Part shown: positions 7,887-15,023 of the stretch, piece after piece
Layout: the number at the start of each line of letters is the position of its first letter
Position numbering within the stretch: position 1 is the first letter of the stretch
Origin: an uncultured Oscillibacter sp.
Lineage (GTDB): Bacteria > Bacillota > Clostridia > Oscillospirales > Oscillospiraceae
Length of the DNA stretch: 64,000 nucleotides
Direction: 5' to 3'
Assembly (NCBI GenBank): GCA_910583785.1
Contig: CAJTZK010000008.1
Span: 67,051-131,050, forward strand
The notes under the pieces: model-generated
The model's input: the letters and a program-made list of their open reading frames with translations, nothing else
Databases searched by the model: none
Told to the model about the DNA's origin: nothing
Made by a program: the position numbers and the translations under genes

Positions 7887-8783
7887 TTACTGGCCCGCAT
7901 TTTTCACCGCCTCCTTGACCTCCTCCATGGTCATGCCAGAGGTGTCCAGGTGTCCGCCGCACGCGCCCTTATACTCTCCGATCACGTTTCCCTCGGCGTC
8001 ATACAGGGGAATTGTGTACTCGTGGGGGCACGCCTCCTCGGACAGCCCTTGCAGGGCATCGCCCCCCTTTTGCAGCTCGGAATCCCGGATGTACCCCTCC
8101 GGTCGTCCCTCCGGCGGGTACTCGGCCATGTGCGTCAGGTCCGGCCAGTAGCCCACGTACTCCGACAGCAGGATGTTCCCGTAGCTCTCCCCCTTGCTGT
8201 TCTTGGGATAGTCCCCGTTCACCAGGGTGGCCAGCAGCTTCTCCTTCGCGGGCAGGTCGCAGATGGTTTCCTCGTTTCCCACCTTCCACTCGGCCCGCCG
8301 CTCGCCGTTCTTGTCGATGAACAGTTTCTCCGGGCCCCGGTAGGACTTGGGGTCGCTGTCCGGCAGCAGGGTCCCGCCCCGGCTGACGATAAGGGCCTTG
8401 TCCCCCAGTTTGGCGTTCATGGGCACGCCGGAGGCGGGCTTCGTTTCCGGCGCGGCGGCGGGCTGCTTCCCCAGCTGGATAGTCTTGCTGGCGGAGTCAT
8501 AGCCCACCTCTACCCCCAGCAGTTCGCTGATGGTGCGGATGGGTAAGTAATTCGTCTTGCCTCCCGCCGCGTCGGTGTAGAGGATGGTCCCGGGTATCTT
8601 CTGCCCGTTGGCGGCCACGATGTCCTGCCCCGCCGTGATTTTCCGGGTTCCCTCTACGGTGACATTGGCGAAGTTGTAGCTCACCTTCCCCGACGCCGCC
8701 AGGGCGGTGGTCAGGCAGGCCGCCAGGGCCAGCGCCGTGAGGGCTCCCCCCAGGAAGGAGGCGATATGTCCGGTTTTTTTCAT
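7887..8783 (-). CDS. secreted stalk-domain (copper amine oxidase N-like) protein, copy 1
   Basis: A 298-aa exported protein. The start is ATG at 8781-8783 with GGAG 8 nt upstream. The signal peptide is MKKTGHIASF followed by a hydrophobic Ala/Leu core and cleavage near ALAASG. Residues about 32-108 form a stalk/copper-amine-oxidase N1-like domain (KITAGQDIVAANGQKIPGTI, YLPIRTISELLG), a module found in Firmicutes surface proteins. The rest carries no known enzyme motif; a CPHEY segment and CGGH are near the C-terminus. It is a tandem duplicate of the gene at 8830-9732: the first 143 codons are almost identical and the C-terminal halves have diverged. Role: extracellular, otherwise unknown. Confidence 0.8.
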   Translation of the reverse strand: MKKTGHIASFLGGALTALALAACLTTALAASGKVSYNFANVTVEGTRKITAGQDIVAANGQKIPGTILYTDAAGGKTNYLPIRTISELLGVEVGYDSASKTIQLGKQPAAAPETKPASGVPMNAKLGDKALIVSRGGTLLPDSDPKSYRGPEKLFIDKNGERRAEWKVGNEETICDLPAKEKLLATLVNGDYPKNSKGESYGNILLSEYVGYWPDLTHMAEYPPEGRPEGYIRDSELQKGGDALQGLSEEACPHEYTIPLYDAEGNVIGEYKGACGGHLDTSGMTMEEVKEAVKNAGQ

Positions 8784-9745
8784 GGGTAACACTCCTTTTT
8801 TGATTTCGGTCCGTGGTTAGACAGCGGCGTCAGTCCGCCAGGCCCAGGGATTTGAGATACGCTTCCTGGGCCTCCTGGGGGGTCATGGTGATGCCCTGGG
8901 AGGCATGCCCGCCGCAGCCCGCCTTATATTCCCCGATGACAGTCCCCTCGGAGTCGTACAGGGGGATGGTGTAGGTGTGGGGGCACGCCTCCTCGGAGAG
9001 GCCGTTCAGCTTCTTGCCCTCCGCGTGGAGCTCAGAGCCCCGGATATACCCCTCCGGGCGGTCCTCCGGCGGATATGCGGCCAGGTGCTCCAGGTCCGGC
9101 CAGTAGCCCACGTAGGACGCCAGCTGGGTGTCGCCGTAGCTCTCCCCCTTGCTGTTCTTGGGGTAATCCCCATCTACCAGAGTTTTCATCAGCTTTTTGT
9201 CGCTTGCCTGGAGGGCGTCCTTGTTCCCCACGGTCCACTCAGCCCGGAACTCCCCATTCTTGTCCTTGAACAGCTTGTCGTTCCCCGCGTAGGAATCCGG
9301 GTCGCTGTCCGGCAGCAGGGTCCCGCCCCGGCTGACGATAAGGGCCTTGTCCCCCAGTTTGGCGTTCATGGGCACGCCGGAGGCGGGCTTCGTTTCCGGC
9401 GCGGCGGCGGGCTGCTTCCCCAGCTGGATGGTCTTGCTGGCGGAGTCATAGCCCACCTCTACCCCCAGCAGTTCGCTGATGGTGCGGATGGGTAAGTAAT
9501 TCGTCTTGCCTCCCGCCGCGTCGGTGTAGAGGATGGTCCCGGGTATCTTCTGCCCGTTGGCGGCCACGATGTCCTGCCCCGCCGTGATTTTCCGGGTTCC
9601 CTCTACGGTGACATTGGCGAAATTGTAGCTCACCTTCCCCGACGCCGCCAGGGCGGTGGTCAGGCAGGCCGCCAGGGCCAGCGCCGTGAGGGCTCCCCCC
9701 AGGAAGGAGGCGATGTGTCTGGTTTTTTTCATGGGTAACACTCCT
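8350..9745. repeat. 447-bp direct repeat (8350-8796 and 9299-9745)
   Basis: The two blocks are almost base-for-base identical at an offset of 949 bp. They cover the shared ribosome binding site, signal peptide and stalk domain of the two paralogues. Only a few substitutions are visible, so the duplication is recent or is kept uniform by gene conversion, while the downstream halves are clearly diverged. Confidence 0.85.
8830..9732 (-). CDS. secreted stalk-domain protein, copy 2
   Basis: A 300-aa paralogue of the neighbouring gene with the same signal peptide, the same stalk domain and the same GGAG...ATG start context (ATG at 9730-9732). Residues to about 143 match copy 1 with very few changes. 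After that only scattered blocks are shared (PKNSKGESYG, YVGYWPDL, PEGYIR, LSEEACPH, YTIPLYD), while linkers differ. The C-terminal CGGH is also kept. The pair is separated by 46 bp and probably forms one operon. Confidence 0.8.
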   Translation of the reverse strand: MKKTRHIASFLGGALTALALAACLTTALAASGKVSYNFANVTVEGTRKITAGQDIVAANGQKIPGTILYTDAAGGKTNYLPIRTISELLGVEVGYDSASKTIQLGKQPAAAPETKPASGVPMNAKLGDKALIVSRGGTLLPDSDPDSYAGNDKLFKDKNGEFRAEWTVGNKDALQASDKKLMKTLVDGDYPKNSKGESYGDTQLASYVGYWPDLEHLAAYPPEDRPEGYIRGSELHAEGKKLNGLSEEACPHTYTIPLYDSEGTVIGEYKAGCGGHASQGITMTPQEAQEAYLKSLGLAD

Positions 9746-9827
9746 GTCTATCAGATTCCGGGGCCGCTTGGCCCTCTATCATGATAAGACGCTGGCGGCG
9801 GCAAAGCGCAACGCCCTATTTTCCCAA

Positions 9828-10913
9828 TTATGGAAGAATCCGGATATGCTCCACCACCCGGTTTACCGTCGTCACGGAAAGCCCGTCGGAGGCGATGACG
9901 TCAATGTAGAGATTGTGGGCCAGGTCCGTGGTGACCACGTGGACATAGCCGTTTTTCACCACGCAGAGCCCCTCATTCCCGTTGATGGACACGTCTTCCA
10001 CATACTCGGCCCCCTCCGTGTCCACGTGGAGGGACCCGGCTCCGTCGTAGAGGTAGACCCAGAGCCACCGCCCCTCCCGGTCCTGGTATTTGACGTACCA
10101 GTTGTAACGGCTCTCCCGGTAGGTGAAGCCCTCCGGCAGCCAGCTGATTTCCGCGTTGTCAAAATACCCCGCCCCGTGGTGCAGCCGGAGGTTCGCCAGG
10201 ACCTTTGTCGCCGCGGCGGCGGGAACGTCGGCACTCCGGACCACGAAGTGGAAACCGTCGGCGAAGTCGTCGAGGCTGAGGACCGTCTCCCCGTCCTTCT
10301 CCCAGAGCATGCCGGAGTTCCCGTTGATGGAGAGGCCCTCCGAGCGGTCCGGGTTCTCGAGTCGGAGGTCCAAATAGGTATTCTCCGGGTAGGCCTCCAC
10401 CCGGAGGCTCCCCCCCTGGCCGTCCTCAAACTCCGCCCAGGCGTCGTACTCTCCCCCGCGGTAGGAAAATCCCTCCGGCAGCCAGCCCACGTCCACCCGC
10501 TTGAAATACTCCCCCAGGGTCCGGCCCCCGGTCTCCACGGTCCGCCGGATGTCCAGCTGGGTGTAATGCCCCGTCACCGTCCGGGCCAGCTCCAGGGCCG
10601 CCTCCCGGAACTCCTCCGAGGCGGCGAAGGCGGTGGTAAACAGCGTCCCGATGATGGCGGCGATGACCGCCGCCGCCCGTAGGATTTTTCCAGTCCGCCG
10701 GAGGGCGGCCTGCCTCTTCCGGGCGGAGGCGCACCGGCCAATGGCCTTCCGGCACCGCAGGTCCAGGCTCTCCGGCACGGCGGCGGCGGGGTCCTCCAGC
10801 AGGCGGCGGTTCCACGCCTCCAGCCGCTCCCCCTCCCGGACCATCACGTCCTCCATCAGCAGGGCAAACAGGGCGTCCTCGTACTGTTCAACCAAGCGTT
10901 CCCGCTGTGTCAT
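9828..10913 (-). CDS. DUF4367-like membrane protein, probable anti-sigma partner
   Basis: A 361-aa protein with a cytoplasmic N-terminus of about 75 residues rich in charged amino acids, one membrane helix (ILRAAAVIAAIIGTLFTTAFA, about 77-98) and a large outer domain. The outer domain holds two similar halves, each with W(L)PEGFxYR (GWLPEGFSYR and SWLPEGFTYR) and LSINGN/VSINGN-type strands, as in DUF4367 proteins. Its start overlaps the end of the ECF sigma gene by 26 bp, so the pair is translationally coupled. In such pairs the membrane protein usually restrains the sigma factor; that role is inferred here, not seen. Confidence 0.75.
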   Translation of the reverse strand: MTQRERLVEQYEDALFALLMEDVMVREGERLEAWNRRLLEDPAAAVPESLDLRCRKAIGRCASARKRQAALRRTGKILRAAAVIAAIIGTLFTTAFAASEEFREAALELARTVTGHYTQLDIRRTVETGGRTLGEYFKRVDVGWLPEGFSYRGGEYDAWAEFEDGQGGSLRVEAYPENTYLDLRLENPDRSEGLSINGNSGMLWEKDGETVLSLDDFADGFHFVVRSADVPAAAATKVLANLRLHHGAGYFDNAEISWLPEGFTYRESRYNWYVKYQDREGRWLWVYLYDGAGSLHVDTEGAEYVEDVSINGNEGLCVVKNGYVHVVTTDLAHNLYIDVIASDGLSVTTVNRVVEHIRILP

Positions 10914-11466
10914 GGCCGTTTCCTCCCTTCATCAGAGCCGCCGCCCGGCGGCGGGCCCGGGTCAGCCGCATCCGCAGGTTGTCCCTCCGGCATTGGAAGA
11001 CCTCCGACAACTCCCCGTTGTCCTGGCCCAGCACATACTTGCGGTACAAAAGCTCCTGGTCCTCCTCCGGCAGCAGGGACCAGGCCTTGTACAAACCGTC
11101 CGTCCGCTCCCGCAGCTCCGCCAGTTCCTCCGGCGAGGGCGCGGGAGACTCGAAGTCCTCCAGGCATCCGTCCTCCAGGTCCATGGTGTGCCGCCCCACC
11201 ACCGCCTGGTGGCGCAGGAAGCTGATGGACTTGTGTTTAACCGTATAGACAATATAGGCCGGCACGGCGGCGGCGGGGAGCTCCCGCAGGGTGTCCAGCT
11301 TCCCGCAGAGGCTCTCTACGGCATCCTGGACAATGTCCTCGCAGTCCTGCCGGTTAGAGACCCGGCGCAGGGCCTCGGCGAACATCAGCCGGGAATAGCG
11401 GCGGTATAAGTCCCGCATAAGGGCCATGCCGTCCGGGTCCTCCGCCGGGATGGTAAAGACGATCAT
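10888..11466 (-). CDS. ECF-type RNA polymerase sigma factor
   Basis: A 192-aa sigma-70 family protein. Region 2 is visible as DLYRRYSRLMFAEALRRVSNRQDCEDIVQDAVESL, and region 4 as LPEEDQELLYRKYVLGQDNGELSEVFQCRRDNLRMRL, an HTH that recognises the -35 element. The start was set at ATG 11464-11466, with GGAGG about 11 nt upstream; the GTG four codons earlier would overlap that site. It is followed by the overlapping DUF4367-like gene. Upstream DNA reads GGTTGCGTTTTTCCGTCC on the minus strand, which could be an autoregulated ECF promoter, but this is a guess. Confidence 0.88.
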   Translation of the reverse strand: MIVFTIPAEDPDGMALMRDLYRRYSRLMFAEALRRVSNRQDCEDIVQDAVESLCGKLDTLRELPAAAVPAYIVYTVKHKSISFLRHQAVVGRHTMDLEDGCLEDFESPAPSPEELAELRERTDGLYKAWSLLPEEDQELLYRKYVLGQDNGELSEVFQCRRDNLRMRLTRARRRAAALMKGGNGHDTAGTLG

Positions 11467-11621
11467 GTGGTATCCCACCTCCTGGTATCTCTCTATTGAA
11501 TAAAACGCATGGGACGGAAAAACGCAACCGGAAATCTTGGAGAAATTTCAGGGGCCCTGCCGCCCGTTTCCAGCAAGCCTCCCCAAGGTATGGACCATGC
11601 GGCGGCCAATCCCCTATAAAA

Positions 11622-11652
11622 CAGCGGGGGCTCCGGCAAGGAGCCCCCGCTG
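11622..11652 (-). terminator. 13-bp GC hairpin
   Basis: CAGCGGGGGCTCC (11622-11634) and GGAGCCCCCGCTG (11640-11652) pair perfectly around GGCAA. On the minus strand it is followed by TTTTAT. No minus-strand gene ends here, so it may instead insulate the plus-strand genes that begin just downstream. Confidence 0.5.
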
Positions 11653-11696
11653 CCTGTTCTCCCTCCGGGCTACTGCACTCCCTTTGACAGGTAATA

Positions 11697-12047
11697 GTGG
11701 ATGAAGGAAGAGTAACAGGTGTGCAGGTGGCGCCGGGCGGCGGGCACCGCTTTTCCAGCACCCTGGGCAAGGACTACACCCACTCCGCCATGAAACAGTG
11801 GCTTGACCAAAAGACCTCCCGCCAAATTTACGGGAAAAACGGCCATATGTGGACGAACCTGGTCTGCGGCAAAAAGGGGAACTGCCTCGTCGTCAACGTC
11901 CCCGGCCCCCTACGGGAGGCGGAAGCGGCCATAGAGGCCTTCATCCAGGCCGTGGGAAAATCCGGCGGCATCGAGGGGATCAACCGCGCGATGACGGAGG
12001 CCGTGCTGGCCCAGTATCCCCAGGAACAGGTGCGGAATGATGGATGA
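11697..12047 (+). CDS. unknown small protein, first of a pair
   Basis: An open frame of up to 116 aa. The start is unclear: GTG at 11697, or GTG at 11721 with GGAAG upstream. The sequence is soluble, with GGGHRFSSTLGKDYTHSAMK near the start and GNCLVVNVPGPLREAEAAIE in the middle. There is no signal peptide or membrane helix. It overlaps the next gene by 11 bp (VRNDG ends inside its start), so the two are probably translated together. I do not recognise a family. Confidence 0.5.
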   Translation: MDEGRVTGVQVAPGGGHRFSSTLGKDYTHSAMKQWLDQKTSRQIYGKNGHMWTNLVCGKKGNCLVVNVPGPLREAEAAIEAFIQAVGKSGGIEGINRAMTEAVLAQYPQEQVRNDG

Positions 12048-12624
12048 CTATGCCGCGTTTGGAGCCAGGATCATCACAGGCCAGGGAAACCGCCTGGCGC
12101 TGGCTGGCCTCTGTCCTCCGGAACGCCTGGCGGAATGCGAGAGCAGGCTGGAGCAGTTCCGGCCCCTCCGCTTTTCCTCCAAGGACCCTGTGGAAATTGA
12201 CAGGGCCATCGCCGGAAGGCTGGCAGAGGTATACCGGGGAAAGGCCGCCGCCGTGGGAGCAACTGTTTCTATCAAGGGGCTTTCCCAAGAAATTTTCCGG
12301 ACTGGCGGCGTGCTGGGAAGGCCGGAGTTCTCCCCGGAGGACGCCGGGGACGAGCTGGAAGCCCTGGATGGAGGCCTCTGGATGTACACAGCCTCCGGCG
12401 GCCCCGGCTGGATCGGCCGCTTTTCCCGGGAAACAGCCGGACAGCTGGCCCGCCTGGCCCGCAGCCACCAAGGGGCGTATCCTGTGAAAGCCAATGACCT
12501 TTACCGCCGCTTGCTGCGGCTCTCTCCCCAAACTTACCTCTTTGTAAGCGATGGCACAGGCTATGACAGTTTCGGGCTTTGCGCGGTGAAATCTGGCGGA
12601 AAGGAGCTGGCGTTCATCGTCTAG
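12037..12624 (+). CDS. unknown protein, second of a pair
   Basis: A 195-aa soluble protein starting at tandem ATGs (12037 or 12040) that overlap the upstream gene. Visible features are a block GNRLALAGLCPPERLAECES, a segment DPVEIDRAIAGRLAEVYRGK and a C-terminus rich in aromatic residues (QTYLFVSDGTGYDSFGLCAV). No metal, nucleotide or HTH motif is apparent. A strong terminator follows at 12667. Function unknown. Confidence 0.6.
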   Translation: MMDDYAAFGARIITGQGNRLALAGLCPPERLAECESRLEQFRPLRFSSKDPVEIDRAIAGRLAEVYRGKAAAVGATVSIKGLSQEIFRTGGVLGRPEFSPEDAGDELEALDGGLWMYTASGGPGWIGRFSRETAGQLARLARSHQGAYPVKANDLYRRLLRLSPQTYLFVSDGTGYDSFGLCAVKSGGKELAFIV

Positions 12625-12666
12625 CCCCCGTTTCCCATCGGTTTTTCCCACCGCCTGGAAAGCCAG

Positions 12667-12703
12667 CAGCAGCCGGGGCGCAGATACTGCGCCCCGGCTG
12701 CTG
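12667..12703. terminator. 16-bp GC hairpin between convergent genes
   Basis: CAGCAGCCGGGGCGCA (12667-12682) pairs perfectly with TGCGCCCCGGCTGCTG (12688-12703) around GATAC. It sits between the plus-strand gene ending at 12624 and the minus-strand HxlR gene ending at 12732, so it probably works in both directions. Confidence 0.7.
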
Positions 12704-12731
12704 GCTTGTCTCCCGATCTCCCCTCATTTAT

Positions 12732-13076
12732 TTATCTATTTTTCACCTGGTATTCCTGGCCCCAGCTCTGCATGGCGTCCAGAACTGGCTTGAGGCTGTA
12801 TCCCAGTTCCGTCAGCGTATACTCTACCCGGGGCGGCACCTCCGGGTACACCGTCCGGGTCAGGAGGCCGCTGTCCTCCATTTGCCGGAGCTGGGCGGTC
12901 AGCACCTTCTGGCTCACGGTTCCAAGCGAGCGCTTCAGCTCTCCAAAACGTTTCGTTCCCGGCAGCAAATCCCGGATGACCAGCACCTTCCACTTGTCGC
13001 TGATCAGGGACAGCGTTGTTTCCACCGGGCAGTCCGGAAGTCTCTTTGCCGCAGCCGTCAAGCAAATCGCCCCCAT
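12732..13076 (-). CDS. HxlR-family transcriptional regulator
   Basis: A 114-aa winged-helix regulator. Family hallmarks are CPVETTLSLISDKWKVLVIR near the N-terminus, GTKRFGELKRSLGTVSQKVLTAQLRQMEDSGLL (recognition helix region) and the wing TRTVYPEVPPRVEYTLTELG. HxlR proteins usually bind as dimers in spacers next to a divergent target and sense reactive electrophiles or redox changes. The divergent gene at 13589 is the obvious candidate target. Length matches the family. Confidence 0.92.
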   Translation of the reverse strand: MGAICLTAAAKRLPDCPVETTLSLISDKWKVLVIRDLLPGTKRFGELKRSLGTVSQKVLTAQLRQMEDSGLLTRTVYPEVPPRVEYTLTELGYSLKPVLDAMQSWGQEYQVKNR

Positions 13077-13496
13077 TTTTCCATCGTTCCGTTTAGACGG
13101 TACTTCCTTATTTTATGGTAAGAAACCAGCCGCTGTCAAGGGGCTTTCAGAAAGGGGACGTGTCCGGTTAGGCATTTTATAACAAGAATGCTTTGCAGGG
13201 ACGAGTTCTTGCGCCACCCATTCATCAAGGGCCTGGGAACGAAAACCGAAACAAACCCTCCACTAAAAATCTTCGAAAGAGATACGCCCGCTGTTTGGGG
13301 GAGTGTCCGGCTTCGCATTTGATAGGCGGAACGCGGCACAGGGGCGTGCCTGCGTGTCTGCCCGCCTATCGGAGGACCCCGGAAGAAAGGCGGACACATA
13401 CGTCCGCCCCTACAAGGGAACATCTCCGGGCCAGACTCTCCTCCGGAAAACCGGGAAACCGTCCCATAGTTACCCATCGGTGCCTATGCCACAAAA
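13077..13496. other. 420-bp non-coding spacer with a palindromic repeat
   Basis: No credible gene is seen. Around 13393-13413 the sequence GGCGGACACATACGTCCGCC forms a hairpin (GGCGGAC/GTCCGCC) followed by CCTACAAGG. The core TGTCCGCC recurs in the smc-ftsY spacer, which suggests a dispersed intergenic repeat. Confidence 0.5.
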
Positions 13497-13535
13497 TTGT
13501 GCGTACTTCACAAGCTCCCGCCCGTTTGCTATGAT
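13497..13535 (+). promoter_or_regulatory. sigma-70 promoter with overlapping dyad
   Basis: TTCACA (13507-13512), a 17-bp spacer and TATGAT (13530-13535) give a good promoter 54 bp before the ATG at 13589. The dyad TTGTG-N7-CACAA (13497-13513) overlaps the -35 box and could be the HxlR operator. Confidence 0.6.
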
Positions 13536-13588
13536 GGACACGTCGGCGGGAGAACATCCCAAACGCCGGACTTTTGGAGGTATTTTCT

Positions 13589-14380
13589 ATGAACAAGCAC
13601 AATTTTACCACCGTCAAGCTGAGCCAGGGCGAGATGCACATTTATGACTTCGGCGCCGTGAAGCTCCACGCCTACCAGACCGGGGACCCCCTGTCGGACG
13701 AGGTGTTCCTGCTGGAAAAAGCGGGCCGCTTCGTGGTCCTGGAGTCCCCCTGTTTTGTAGACAGCATCGCCGCCCTCAGCGGCTATCTGGATGGGAAAAC
13801 CGTGGCCGGAATGCTGGTGTCCTACCACGGGGCGGGGGCCTCCTTCCTGTGCTCCGTTCCCAAATACGCCACCGCCAACGCCGTGGAGTACGCGGCAAAA
13901 GGCGGAGGCATGGCCCTGGTCCGCCAGTTTGCAGAGGCCTTTGGAGACGCTTTTGACAGCGGTATTCACATGGTCACCCACGTGATCGGAGAAGGGCCCG
14001 TAAGCATCGGCGGGATTCACTTCCTCATCCGGCAGACCGCCGAGGCCTTTGACGTAGAGATTCCCGAGATCAACGCAGTCTATACCCATATGCTGGGGCA
14101 CGACTGTCATTCCATCGTGGCTGGCCCGGACCACGCGGACAGGATCATCCGCCAGCTGAAGGGTTACATCCAAAAGGGCTGCGGCCTGATTCTCACCTCC
14201 CACTACACACCGGAGGACCTGAAGGACGCCGAGGTAAAGATCGCCTACCTGGAGCGTTTGAAGGAACTGGCGGCCTCCTGCGGTAACGGCGAGTCCTTCA
14301 AGGCAAAGGTGAAGGAGCAATACCCCGCCTACAGCGGCGGGAACTATCTGGATATGACCGCTAGTTTTTTCTTTACCTGA
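13589..14380 (+). CDS. metallo-beta-lactamase-fold-like protein without the HxHxDH motif
   Basis: A 263-aa protein starting at ATG 13589 with GGAGG 8 nt upstream. The layout resembles MBL-fold proteins: an N-terminal strand region (VKLHAYQTGDPLSDEVFLLE, then FVVLESPCF), a strand-loop at GMLVSYHGAGASF where HxHxDH would stand, and later GHDCHSIVAG and LILTSHYTP. The usual zinc ligands are missing from the first motif, so it may be catalytically dead or use other ligands. It is divergent from the HxlR regulator and ends before a terminator. Confidence in the fold is moderate and in the function low. Confidence 0.6.
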   Translation: MNKHNFTTVKLSQGEMHIYDFGAVKLHAYQTGDPLSDEVFLLEKAGRFVVLESPCFVDSIAALSGYLDGKTVAGMLVSYHGAGASFLCSVPKYATANAVEYAAKGGGMALVRQFAEAFGDAFDSGIHMVTHVIGEGPVSIGGIHFLIRQTAEAFDVEIPEINAVYTHMLGHDCHSIVAGPDHADRIIRQLKGYIQKGCGLILTSHYTPEDLKDAEVKIAYLERLKELAASCGNGESFKAKVKEQYPAYSGGNYLDMTASFFFT

Positions 14381-14470
14381 GTAAAGGGCTTCCCGAAGGA
14401 GAATCCTGTTTCCAGGGAATCGCGAAAGCTTTTTAGAACCATCAGCGCTAACAGCGGTTTTTAATTTAAA

Positions 14471-14500
14471 AAGCCCCGGGCCCTGCTGGGCCCGGGGCTT
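14471..14500. terminator. 13-bp GC hairpin between convergent genes
   Basis: AAGCCCCGGGCCC (14471-14483) and GGGCCCGGGGCTT (14488-14500) pair around TGCT. On the minus strand TTTTTAAATTAAAAA follows. It separates the gene ending at 14380 from the minus-strand Cys-rich gene. Confidence 0.75.
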
Positions 14501-14683
14501 CCCTTATGTCATTGGTAAAAAAGTACCATGAAAGCGGGCCCTTGTTCGCCGCTGCTCCAGCCCGGCAGGACGCCAGATTGCCAAAGCGCGCAAACGTCCC
14601 ATGCTTCCTCTTATCCTTCAGGCATACAGAGTCCCTAAGCGGCAAGGCCGCCAAGGCTCCCCATGCTTTTCAAGGAAAGGAAC

Positions 14684-14893
14684 TCAGCAGCAGGGCGCGG
14701 GGGTGCAGCCGCAGTTATTGTTGCATCCGCCACAGTTGCATCCGCAGCTGCATCCGCCGCAGTTGCAACCGCAGTTGCAGCCACAGCCGCCGGTACTTCC
14801 GCCCCAGCTGTTGTTCCCACAGCAGCACCAGACGATGATCAGCAGAATGATGATCCAGCAGCAGTTGCCGCCGCCAAAGCCGTTATTGCACAT
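14684..14893 (-). CDS. Cys/Gly/Asn-rich miniprotein with one membrane helix
   Basis: A 69-aa protein starting at ATG 14891-14893 with AGGAGG 7 nt upstream. After MCNNGFGGGNCC it has a hydrophobic helix (WIIILLIIVW), then CCCG and a tail built from CxCGGC-type repeats (about 18 Cys in all), encoded by imperfect TTGCANCCGCAG direct repeats. The front end resembles YjcZ-type sporulation miniproteins and the tail resembles high-Cys coat-like proteins; both comparisons are by eye. A structural role in the spore or envelope is inference. Confidence 0.75.
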   Translation of the reverse strand: MCNNGFGGGNCCWIIILLIIVWCCCGNNSWGGSTGGCGCNCGCNCGGCSCGCNCGGCNNNCGCTPAPCC

Positions 14894-15023
14894 GATGAAA
14901 CCTCCTGAGAGATGTAGACCGAATCGGAGCGGTCTCAGTTCATCATATGCCCCCCGCCTGGGGTGGTGACTAAAGAAAGCCGCCTGGGGAACTCCTTCCC
15001 GCAGGCGGCAAATCTGTACGGTG

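Noticed and set aside
14663..14908. Plus-strand Ala/Val-rich frame opposite the Cys-rich miniprotein
   Set aside because: Repeat DNA opens several frames; only the minus strand has AGGAGG and a sensible start with a membrane helix.
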